From positions 57,575 through 121,574 of the forward strand of contig CASEHV010000022.1 in assembly GCA_949287835.1 (NCBI GenBank): DNA of 64,000 nucleotides, given 5' to 3'. Positions 57,664 through 64,000 of this stretch are shown here, piece after piece. Numbering within the stretch: the stretch's first letter is position 1; each line of letters begins with the position of its first letter. The notes beneath the pieces are model-generated. The model saw only the letters and a program-made list of their open reading frames with translations, searched no databases and was not told where the DNA came from. Origin of the DNA: an uncultured Helicobacter sp. (GTDB lineage: Bacteria > Campylobacterota > Campylobacteria > Campylobacterales > Helicobacteraceae). A program made the position numbers and the translations under genes.

Positions 57664-58200
57664 ATGTCTAGGATTGGTAAGAAGCCCATCATTATCCCAA
57701 ATGGTCTTAATGTGGAGATTAATGATGGCAAAATTAGCTTTAAAAAGGATAAAGATTCCTTTGAGCTTGACACATTTGGTAGAGTTGGTATAAGCCTTGA
57801 TAATAATCAGCTTGTTTTCTCAAAGCTTGGCGATACCGCAGAATCAAGAGCATTTTGGGGGACATATAGGGCATTGGCAAATAATATTGTCGTAGGATTA
57901 ACTCAGGGCTTTAGCAAAACATTAGAGATTAATGGCGTGGGTTACAAAGCAAGTGTATCTGGAAATGTGCTTGAGTTAGCACTTGGATTCTCTCACCCTG
58001 TGAAATATGAGATTCCAAAAGGAATCAATATTTCTGTCGAGAGAAATCTAGTAACGATTAAAGGTAGCGATAAACAACAGGTAGGGCAGGTTGCTGCAGA
58101 AATCCGCTCTTTTAGACCACCTGAGCCATACAAGGGCAAGGGTGTGAAATATAGCGATGAAGTCATTATTAGAAAAGCTGGTAAAACTTCTAAAAAGTAG
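57664..58200 (+). CDS. rplF: Ribosomal protein L6
   Basis: L6 lies near the sarcin-ricin loop. The 178-residue product starts [20 protein letters not shown], has [20 protein letters not shown], and ends in [20 protein letters not shown]. The ATG at 57664 with GGAG upstream is preferred over a TTG at 57658. Confidence 0.97.
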   Translation: MSRIGKKPIIIPNGLNVEINDGKISFKKDKDSFELDTFGRVGISLDNNQLVFSKLGDTAESRAFWGTYRALANNIVVGLTQGFSKTLEINGVGYKASVSGNVLELALGFSHPVKYEIPKGINISVERNLVTIKGSDKQQVGQVAAEIRSFRPPEPYKGKGVKYSDEVIIRKAGKTSKK

Positions 58201-58209
58201 GTTATTGAG

Positions 58210-58569
58210 ATGAATGATAAAGTATTAGAGAAAAGAAAATCATTGCGATTAAAACGTAAAATGCGTGTGAAGGCTAAGTGTGGGCTTGGAAGTGCGACTA
58301 GACCTAGAGTTAGCATTTTTAAGTCAAATAAGTATTTTTATGCACAGGCTATTGATGATTGTGCTGGTAATACATTGGCAGCCATTAATAGTAGGAAAAT
58401 GGGTCTTGGAAACAACAAGGCAGACGCCGAGAAAGTAGGACAGGAATTTGCCACTACTTTAAAGCAAAAGGGCATCGAGAATATTTTGTTTGACAGAAAT
58501 GGCTATTTGTATCATGGTGTCGTGGCAGCTTTTGCAGATGGAATCCGAAGTGTTGGTATAAAATTGTAG
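58210..58569 (+). CDS. rplR: Ribosomal protein L18
   Basis: L18 delivers 5S rRNA together with L5. The 119-residue product begins MNDKVLEKRKSLRLKRKMRV and contains RPRVSIFKSNKYFYAQAIDD and LFDRNGYLYHGVVAAFADGI, as in the family. Confidence 0.97.
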   Translation: MNDKVLEKRKSLRLKRKMRVKAKCGLGSATRPRVSIFKSNKYFYAQAIDDCAGNTLAAINSRKMGLGNNKADAEKVGQEFATTLKQKGIENILFDRNGYLYHGVVAAFADGIRSVGIKL

Positions 58570-58578
58570 GGAGAATGT

Positions 58579-59019
58579 ATGGAAATCAACAAGGAAGAAT
58601 TTAGCGAAGTGGTTGTTAATATTGGTCGTGTAACCAAAGTCGTAAAAGGCGGTAGGCGATTTAGATTCAATGCGTTAGTCGTCATTGGGAATCGTAACGG
58701 ACTTGTGGGCTTTGGTCTAGGAAAAGCTAAGGAAGTGCCAGATGCCATTCGTAAGGCAATCGATGATGCTTTCAAGAATGTAGTGAAAGTAAATATTATG
58801 GGGACTACCATAGCACACGATATAGAGCATAAATATAATGCTAGTAGAATCTTGCTAAAACCAGCGAGTGAGGGAACGGGTGTTATCGCAGGTGGTAGTG
58901 TGCGTCCTGTGCTTGAATTAGCTGGTGTGAAAGATATTCTTACCAAGTCGCTTGGTTCAAATAATCCCTACAATGTCGTTAGAGCAACTATCGATGCCTT
59001 AAAGAGAATCAAGGCATAA
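58579..59019 (+). CDS. rpsE: Ribosomal protein S5
   Basis: S5 affects decoding fidelity and mRNA unwinding. The 146-residue protein has [40 protein letters not shown] and [20 protein letters not shown]. Normal length and order. Confidence 0.98.
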   Translation: MEINKEEFSEVVVNIGRVTKVVKGGRRFRFNALVVIGNRNGLVGFGLGKAKEVPDAIRKAIDDAFKNVVKVNIMGTTIAHDIEHKYNASRILLKPASEGTGVIAGGSVRPVLELAGVKDILTKSLGSNNPYNVVRATIDALKRIKA

Positions 59020-59037
59020 ATTATTTAGGAGAATGTT

Positions 59038-59436
59038 ATGCTAGATAAAATTAAACCAGCAAAGAATAGCACCAAAAAGATTAAACGTGTAGGTAGAGGG
59101 CAAGGTTCAGGCATGGGCAAAACCTCTACACGAGGTGGCAAGGGGCAGACTGCTAGGAGTGGCTATAATGCTAAGAGAGGCTTTGAGGGTGGTCAGCAGC
59201 CACTACAGAGAAGGCTTCCTAAATTTGGTTTTAACTCTAAAGTGGTGAAACCTTTTGTCTTTAATGTCGAGAAACAGACAAAAATAAAGAATCTAGATTC
59301 CATAACAATGGAGACTATCGCAGAGATATATCGCATTCCAAAGAGTGCTAAAAAAGTAAAGCTAATCGGTGCGGGTGCTAGAGATTTGAAATCTAAAATT
59401 AATGATGAAAGAGTTGTTGTTACTGGTCTTGCTTAA
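59038..59436 (+). CDS. rplO: Ribosomal protein L15
   Basis: L15 is a late 50S assembly protein. The 132-residue product has [40 protein letters not shown] and RLPKFGF. Its stop overlaps the secY start (TAATG). Confidence 0.97.
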   Translation: MLDKIKPAKNSTKKIKRVGRGQGSGMGKTSTRGGKGQTARSGYNAKRGFEGGQQPLQRRLPKFGFNSKVVKPFVFNVEKQTKIKNLDSITMETIAEIYRIPKSAKKVKLIGAGARDLKSKINDERVVVTGLA

Positions 59437-60695
59437 TGAATAGAAGTGTCTTAAATAAAATATTAATTACCTTACTTTTCCTATTTGCATACAGAATGCT
59501 ATCTTATGTCCCGGTGCCGGGCGTAGATGCTAATGTCATCAAAGAGCTATTAACTCATAATGCTAGTAATGCACTAGGTCTTTTTAATATGTTTAGTGGA
59601 AACGCACTAGAAAGGGTTAGTATCATATCGCTAGGCATTATGCCATACATTACCGCGTCTATTATCATGGAGCTTTTATCTGCTACATTTGCCAATATAG
59701 GCAAGATGAAAAAGGAACGTGATGGTATGCAGCAGTATATGCAGATTGTTAGATACCTAACGATTTTAATCACCGTGATACAGGCTATTAGTGTGTCTTA
59801 TGGATTAAATAGTATAGGCAATGGCGATGCCATTATGATAAGCAATATGACATTATTTGTAACCATAGCGGTATTCTCTATGCTAACAGGCACGATGCTT
59901 ATCATGTGGATAGGGGAGCAGATAACTCAAAGAGGCGTGGGTAATGGCATTAGTCTTATTATCTTTGCAGGTATTGTGTCTGGAATCCCACATGCCATAG
60001 CAGCAGAGTTTTCCGCTGTGAGTGAGAATGATAAGAGTATATTCCAGCTTTTGATTGTGTTTGCAGTGATTTTGCTTACTGTGTTTGCTATTATTTACGT
60101 GGAGTTGGCAGAGCGCCGCATTCCTATATCTTACGCACGTAAGGTTATTATGCAGAATCAAAATAAGAGAATTATGAATTACATTCCCATTAAGATAAAT
60201 CTTAGCGGCGTTATTCCTCCTATTTTTGCCTCTGCCCTACTAGTTTTCCCATCGACTATACTCCAGCAGGCTTCGCCAGATTCTATATGGGCAAAGATTG
60301 GTGATTATATTAACCCAGCTTCATATCTCTATAATGTCCTAATGTTTGTGTTTATTATTTTCTTTGCGTATTTTTATTCCTCCATTGTTTTTAACTCAAA
60401 GGATATATCAGATAATCTCAAGCGTCAAAATGGCTATATCCCAGGTCTTAGACCTGGTGAGAATACTGCGAATTATCTCAATAAAGTAGCAGGGCATTTG
60501 ACATTTTGGGGGTCTATGTATCTTGCTATTATTTCTACAGTGCCTTGGTTATTACTAAAGGGCATGGGGGTGCATTTTGTATTTGGTGGGACATCTGTGC
60601 TTATTGTCGTGCAGGTAGCCATTGATACGATGAGAAAGATTGAGGCACAGCTTTACACAAGTAAATATAAAACCTTGAGTGCAGTAGGAATCTAG
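59436..60695 (+). CDS. secY: Preprotein translocase channel subunit SecY
   Basis: SecY forms the protein-conducting channel with SecE (1892-2071) and SecG. The 419-residue product has ten hydrophobic segments. Conserved parts are YVPVPGVDANVI near the N-terminus, GIMPYITASIIMELL (helix 2), GNGISLIIFAGIVSGIPHAI, PIKINLSGVIPPIFASALLV and GYIPGLRPGENTANYLNKVA in the ribosome-binding loop. Translationally coupled to rplO; map follows after 1 bp. Confidence 0.98.
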   Translation: MNRSVLNKILITLLFLFAYRMLSYVPVPGVDANVIKELLTHNASNALGLFNMFSGNALERVSIISLGIMPYITASIIMELLSATFANIGKMKKERDGMQQYMQIVRYLTILITVIQAISVSYGLNSIGNGDAIMISNMTLFVTIAVFSMLTGTMLIMWIGEQITQRGVGNGISLIIFAGIVSGIPHAIAAEFSAVSENDKSIFQLLIVFAVILLTVFAIIYVELAERRIPISYARKVIMQNQNKRIMNYIPIKINLSGVIPPIFASALLVFPSTILQQASPDSIWAKIGDYINPASYLYNVLMFVFIIFFAYFYSSIVFNSKDISDNLKRQNGYIPGLRPGENTANYLNKVAGHLTFWGSMYLAIISTVPWLLLKGMGVHFVFGGTSVLIVVQVAIDTMRKIEAQLYTSKYKTLSAVGI

Positions 60696-60696
60696 C

Positions 60697-61455
60697 ATGA
60701 GCATTGCAATACGAAATAAAAAAGAAATAGAGCTACTCTCTAAGGCAGGTAATATTGTGGCAAATACGCTTGATTATGCTAGGACCATCGCCACAGAGGG
60801 TATGAGTTTGCTAGAGTTAGATAAGGCTATAGAGGATAGAATCTTATCTCTTGGTGCTACTCCTAGCTTTAAGGGTCTTTATGGATTCCCAAACTCTGCT
60901 TGTCTTTCTGTCAATCAAGTCGTCATTCATGGCATACCTAGCGACTATCGGCTAAAAAGCGGGGATATACTAGGCATTGATATTGGCACGAAATATCAGA
61001 ATTATTATGGCGATGGTGCCATCACGATTGGCATAGGTAGCGTTAGCGAATCTGATAGCAGACTTATGGACTGCTCTTATAGAACGCTTATGAATGTGAT
61101 AGATTCCATAAAGACAGGTATGAGGTTTAAGGAGATTAGTTCTCTTTTGCAGGAGAATATAGAGGGCATGGGATTTGTGCCTTTGTTTAGTTTCTGTGGA
61201 CATGGAATCGGCACAAAGCCGCACGAAGAGCCAAATATCCCAAATTACCTAGAGGATGGTGTGAAAATTAGCGGACCAAAGGTAAAGGAGGGTATGGTAT
61301 TTTGCCTTGAGCCTATGGTGTGTCAAAAAAGTAGTAATTCCAATATTTTAGATGATAAATGGTCGGTTGTTAGTGAGGATGGATTGAATACTTCCCACCA
61401 TGAGCACACGGTTGCCATAGTGGGCGGGAGAGCTGTGATTTTAACGGAGCTGTAA
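60697..61455 (+). CDS. map: Methionine aminopeptidase type I
   Basis: MAP removes N-terminal Met from nascent proteins. The 252-residue product has the five metal ligands in their normal contexts: GDILGIDIGTKYQNYYGDGA (two Asp), FCGHGIGTKPHEEPNIPNY (His), MVFCLEPMV (Glu) and SEDGLNTSHHEHTVAIV (Glu in the C-terminal region is less certain). It sits between secY and infA as in many bacteria. Confidence 0.97.
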   Translation: MSIAIRNKKEIELLSKAGNIVANTLDYARTIATEGMSLLELDKAIEDRILSLGATPSFKGLYGFPNSACLSVNQVVIHGIPSDYRLKSGDILGIDIGTKYQNYYGDGAITIGIGSVSESDSRLMDCSYRTLMNVIDSIKTGMRFKEISSLLQENIEGMGFVPLFSFCGHGIGTKPHEEPNIPNYLEDGVKISGPKVKEGMVFCLEPMVCQKSSNSNILDDKWSVVSEDGLNTSHHEHTVAIVGGRAVILTEL

Positions 61456-61680
61456 ATGTCAAAAGATGATGTGATAAAGGTTGACGGTAAGGTTATAGAG
61501 GCATTGCCTAGCACGACGTTTAGGGTAGAGTTGCAAAATGGACATGTGGTGCTATGCCATATTTCTGGTAAGATGCGTATGCACAATATTAAGATTCTAC
61601 CCGGCGATAATGTCCAAATAGAGCTTACCCCTTATAGTCTTGATAAGGGTCGCATTGTTTTGCGTTATCCGAGGGATTGA
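61456..61680 (+). CDS. infA: Translation initiation factor IF-1
   Basis: IF-1 is the small OB-fold factor blocking the A site during initiation. The 74-residue product begins [20 protein letters not shown], with [20 protein letters not shown] and [15 protein letters not shown]. Its ATG directly abuts the map stop codon. In many bacteria rpmJ follows; here rpmH follows instead. Confidence 0.97.
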   Translation: MSKDDVIKVDGKVIEALPSTTFRVELQNGHVVLCHISGKMRMHNIKILPGDNVQIELTPYSLDKGRIVLRYPRD

Positions 61681-61693
61681 TTAAAATCTTTGG

Positions 61694-61699
61694 TATAAT
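61694..61699 (+). promoter_or_regulatory. Probable -10 of rpmH
   Basis: TATAAT in the 51-bp infA-rpmH space, 33 bp before the rpmH start, so rpmH probably has its own transcript. Confidence 0.5.
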
Positions 61700-61731
61700 A
61701 AAAGTTTTACTTTATAAATGAGAGGTATATT

Positions 61732-61866
61732 ATGAAAAGAACATATCAACCGCACAATACTCCACGAAGCAGAACACATGGCTTTAGAGCTAGAATGAAA
61801 ACAAGTAGTGGTCGTAAAGTGATTAATGCAAGAAGGGCTAAGGGTAGAAAGAGATTGAGTGTTTAG
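61732..61866 (+). CDS. rpmH: Ribosomal protein L34
   Basis: The 44-residue, very basic product [20 protein letters not shown]... ends with [11 protein letters not shown], diagnostic of L34. The ATG has GAGAGG upstream. L34 genes usually lie next to rnpA and yidC near the origin. Here it follows infA, and rnpA does not follow. Confidence 0.95.
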   Translation: MKRTYQPHNTPRSRTHGFRARMKTSSGRKVINARRAKGRKRLSV

Positions 61867-62076
61867 TTTATTGATTCTCAAAGTTAATAAAACTACTGCT
61901 TTTTGAATAAATAGAGATATATGCTATCCTGCCTCTGCGGTTAAATTTCGTGCAATCTAATGTGTTAGGATTAGTTATTAGGCTATAAACAATTAAGTCG
62001 GTTGGATTTGGTTGAGAATCTACCGTTTTTTAATCAACGGTTTTAGTTTTGCTGTGGGCTTTCACCCACGTTTTCT
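61867..62076. ncRNA. Possible structured RNA and double terminator between rpmH and dps
   Basis: The 210-bp space has no open reading frame of note. It carries an extended series of short complementary runs, for example GTTGA (62011-62015) with TCAAC (62034-62038), and ends in two hairpin terminators. These features suggest either a long 3' end of the rpmH transcript or a separate short RNA. No known RNA family (tmRNA, RNase P, 6S, SRP) was recognised. Confidence 0.25.
62022..62041 (+). terminator. Terminator-like hairpin 1
   Basis: ACCGTT-TTTTAATC-AACGGT forms a 6-bp stem followed by TTTAGTTTT. It would end rpmH transcription. Confidence 0.5.
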
Positions 62077-62078
62077 TT
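62054..62078 (+). terminator. Terminator hairpin 2
   Basis: GTGGG (62054-62058) pairs with CCCAC (62065-62069), followed by GTTTTCTTT. A second plus-strand stop just before the convergent dps gene. Confidence 0.55.
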
Positions 62079-62511
62079 AAGCAAGTTGTGCTTTTATCAT
62101 CCATATAGCTTTTTCTAAATGTGCTATTTGAGAATCTGCGTATCCCTGTGTGCTTACATCGCCATCATCTGATGAGATTTTTGATAATTCTCTAAAAGAT
62201 TTGAGGAAATATTCATAATCTGCTAACACTTCTTTTAGAATCTGCTCTGAATTAAATTGAGTTTTATCATTTTCTTTTATGGAAGCATTTTCTAAAACAC
62301 TCTTAAGAGTTACATGTGGTACACCGCCTATTTGTATAATTCTCTCTGCTAAATCATCAAATACTGTTGCAAATGTATTATAAATCTCCTCTGTGGCGGC
62401 ATGTACCTGTGGGAAGTCTCTGCCTTTTACATTCCAATGATAATTATGAGTTTTCATAAAAAACACCATACTATCTGCCTGCAATCTTTTTAAAATATCA
62501 AGTTTGCTCAT
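62077..62511 (-). CDS. dps: Dps-family miniferritin (NapA type)
   Basis: Dps proteins form a 12-subunit cage that oxidises and stores iron and protects DNA; in H. pylori the protein is called NapA. The 144-residue product has the ferroxidase-centre pattern FFMKTHNYHWNVKGRDFPQV (His), AATEEIYNTFATVFDDLAER (Asp/Glu) with Dps spacing, and the four-helix layout. The ATG at 62511 has GAGG upstream, and the length equals that known for NapA. The 11-bp inverted repeat 51 bp upstream of its start is a likely control element. Confidence 0.95.
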   Translation of the reverse strand: MSKLDILKRLQADSMVFFMKTHNYHWNVKGRDFPQVHAATEEIYNTFATVFDDLAERIIQIGGVPHVTLKSVLENASIKENDKTQFNSEQILKEVLADYEYFLKSFRELSKISSDDGDVSTQGYADSQIAHLEKAIWMIKAQLA

Positions 62512-62561
62512 ACAACACCTCGTTAAAAAATTTATTATGCAATATGATAACACAAAAAGAA

Positions 62562-62594
62562 TGTAATTTTTATTATCATAAAGTAAAAATTACA
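62562..62594. promoter_or_regulatory. Perfect 11-bp inverted repeat, candidate operator between dps and cfa
   Basis: TGTAATTTTTA (62562-62572) and TAAAAATTACA (62584-62594) are exact inverted repeats separated by 11 bp. They lie 51 bp upstream of dps in the divergent 207-bp dps-cfa region. Dps genes in this group are typically controlled by Fur or PerR. The AT-rich dyad and position fit such a site, although it does not match a single canonical box. Confidence 0.5.
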
Positions 62595-62718
62595 ATTATT
62601 TAAATACACAATAAATTATAAACTTTATCGTTTAAAAAAATATCTTTATTTTCTAATTTTGACTAGAATTTGGACTCTAAATGTTTTAATTATTTTATGT
62701 TTTATAAAGGAAAATACT

Positions 62719-63876
62719 ATGTTAGAGAAAGAGACAATTAAAAATGTTCTTAAGAAATGGCATTATGGCGACTTTAGGGTAGTGTTTTGGGATGGCGAGG
62801 AATTAAGGATAGGCGATGGAGAGCCGAAGTTTTCCTTGATACTAAAGGAAAAGATTCCGCTATCTACGATGCTAAGCGATGCTAGTTTAGCTTTTGCAAT
62901 GCATTATATGGACGGGAAAATGGATATAGAGGGAGATTATGATGAGATTGCAAGGGTGCTATTTTATTTTTCTAATAAAAAGCATCTAAAAAGCAGCACT
63001 TCAAGTAAAATCACTCAGCAGCAAGAAAGTAAAAACATCAAGAGTCATTATGATTTGGGAAATGATTTTTATAGGCTTTGGCTTGATTCCACAATGAGCT
63101 ATTCATGTGCGTATTTTAAACAAGAGAGCGACACTCTCTATCAAGCACAGATTAATAAAATAGAGCATACATTAAAAAAGCTAGATTTAAAACCAAATGA
63201 AAAACTGCTTGATATAGGCTGTGGCTGGGGGTGGTTGTCGATTATGGCAGCACAGAAATATGGTGTAAATGCGGTTGGAATCACACTTTCACAGGAGCAG
63301 TATGATGTAGCTACGCAGAGAGTAAAAGAGCTAAATTTGCAGGATAAGGTCGAGATTAGATTGCAAAACTATCAAGATTTGGAATACAAAGAACATTTTG
63401 ATAAGGTAGTATCTGTAGGAATGTTTGAGCATGTTGGCAAAAAGAACTTAGATTTGTATTTTATGAAAGTAAAGCAGGTGCTAAAAAGCGGCGGTTCTTT
63501 TTTACTACATTCTATTTTGTGCATGTTTGAGGGTAAGACAAATGCTTGGATTGACAAGTATATTTTCCCAGGTGGCTATCTGCCATCTTTGCGAGAAGTG
63601 GTAAGCATTATGAGCGAATGGGATTTTCATTTGCTATTAGCAGAGAGTTTGCGAGTGCATTATGCAAAGACGCTTGATATTTGGTGTGAAAACTTCAATA
63701 ATGTCCTTGATGAAGTGAGGAAAAAATATGATGATAAATTCATTAGAATGTGGGATTTATATCTTCGTTCCTGTGCTTCTGCTTTTAGAGTTGGCAGTGT
63801 GGATTTATTTCAATTTCTAATCACAAAAGAGATAAACAATAATCTGCCTTTGACTAAGGAGTATATTTATAAATAG
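62719..63876 (+). CDS. cfa: Cyclopropane-fatty-acyl-phospholipid synthase
   Basis: This enzyme methylenates unsaturated acyl chains in membrane phospholipids with S-adenosylmethionine, giving acid and stress tolerance. The 385-residue protein shows IKSHYDLGNDFYRLWLDSTM, SCAYFK, SAM-motif KLLDIGCGWGWLSIMAAQKY, VSVGMFEHVGKKNLDLYFMK and the C-terminal YDDKFIRMWDLYLRSCASAF. The start at 62719 follows AAAGG. It is probably cytoplasmic and peripheral to the membrane. A terminator follows. Confidence 0.96.
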   Translation: MLEKETIKNVLKKWHYGDFRVVFWDGEELRIGDGEPKFSLILKEKIPLSTMLSDASLAFAMHYMDGKMDIEGDYDEIARVLFYFSNKKHLKSSTSSKITQQQESKNIKSHYDLGNDFYRLWLDSTMSYSCAYFKQESDTLYQAQINKIEHTLKKLDLKPNEKLLDIGCGWGWLSIMAAQKYGVNAVGITLSQEQYDVATQRVKELNLQDKVEIRLQNYQDLEYKEHFDKVVSVGMFEHVGKKNLDLYFMKVKQVLKSGGSFLLHSILCMFEGKTNAWIDKYIFPGGYLPSLREVVSIMSEWDFHLLLAESLRVHYAKTLDIWCENFNNVLDEVRKKYDDKFIRMWDLYLRSCASAFRVGSVDLFQFLITKEINNNLPLTKEYIYK

Positions 63877-63898
63877 TTTGAATTATTAGTTGTTGTAG

Positions 63899-63920
63899 AA
63901 AAGCCGTTTTTAAGGCTTTT
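63899..63920 (+). terminator. Rho-independent-type terminator after cfa
   Basis: AAAAGCC (63899-63905) pairs with GGCTTTT (63914-63920) around an 8-nt loop, 22 bp after the cfa stop. The Ts at the 3' side are part of the stem. Confidence 0.6.
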
Positions 63921-64000
63921 GATGCAATGATTATTTATATTTTATATAAAATTGTGCTTCACTACAAATTTTTTATTCCTAGTATTTTTTAGTTTTTACA

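Noticed and set aside
61867..62076. tmRNA, 6S RNA, SRP RNA or RNase P RNA
   Set aside because: None of the conserved sequence blocks of these RNAs could be recognised; only terminators and weak pairing are visible.

Overview
The window looks like a chromosomal segment of a Helicobacter, most likely an enterohepatic species. The strongest sign is a single reading frame (4929-13565) in which RpoB and RpoC are fused, a known trait of Helicobacter and Wolinella. Supporting signs are the tuf-rpmG-trnW-secE-nusG-rplK/A/J/L-rpoBC-rpsL-rpsG-fusA order, a urease accessory set ureE-F-G-H whose proteins resemble those of H. pylori, a Dps/NapA-type miniferritin, low GC, and promoters with a TATAAT-like -10 but no clear -35. 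I cannot name the species from sequence alone.

Layout. 1-16.6 kb: tRNA-Gly, tRNA-Thr and tRNA-Trp with the translation/transcription supercluster on the plus strand. 16.7-17.5 kb: a DUF1445/D-glutamate cyclase-like gene. 17.5-29.4 kb: a long minus-strand run, in transcription order hypB, two paralogous amino-acid-binding lipoproteins, a Maf/MptE-like flagellin glycosyltransferase gene, a small membrane protein, thrB, ylxR, infB, a Dcu-type C4-dicarboxylate transporter and tRNA-Phe. 29.4-34.1 kb: telA followed by ureE, ureF, ureG and ureH. 34.1-38.6 kb: a FUSC-type membrane protein and a methyl-accepting chemotaxis protein. 38.6-39.1 kb: an intergenic block of dispersed hairpin repeats. 39.1-48.9 kb: a tightly packed seven-gene accessory cassette. 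48.8-50.9 kb: nhaA and engB. 51.0-61.9 kb: the S10/spc ribosomal protein operon through secY, map and infA, then rpmH. 61.9-64 kb: dps and cfa.

Two things stand out. (1) The 39.1-48.9 kb cassette encodes a Ycf46-like AAA+ ATPase, a large Upf1-like superfamily 1 helicase, two proteins with degenerate PLD-like regions (one with a winged helix, one with a long coiled coil), a DUF2997-like protein, a DUF1257/Ycf35-like protein and an NrdG-like radical SAM protein. The genes overlap or nearly touch, behind one likely start that follows a T13 tract. I know of no assigned function for this combination; nucleic-acid repair, modification or defence is an inference. (2) A family of short hairpin repeats occurs intergenically and also inside the coding regions of ureE, ureF, ureH and the maf gene, always leaving the host frame open. 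The repeats fall into at least two classes whose arms differ by compensatory changes (ATTCT/AGAAT versus ATGTT/AACAT) around a similar core. This suggests selection on, or replication of, a hairpin. The maf gene carries two collinear copies of a ~333 bp repeat-rich segment exactly 1821 bp (607 codons) apart.

The nickel genes (hypB, ureE/F/G/H) form a metallocentre-assembly set, but ureA/ureB and hypA do not appear here, so the enzymes they serve must be encoded elsewhere or be absent.
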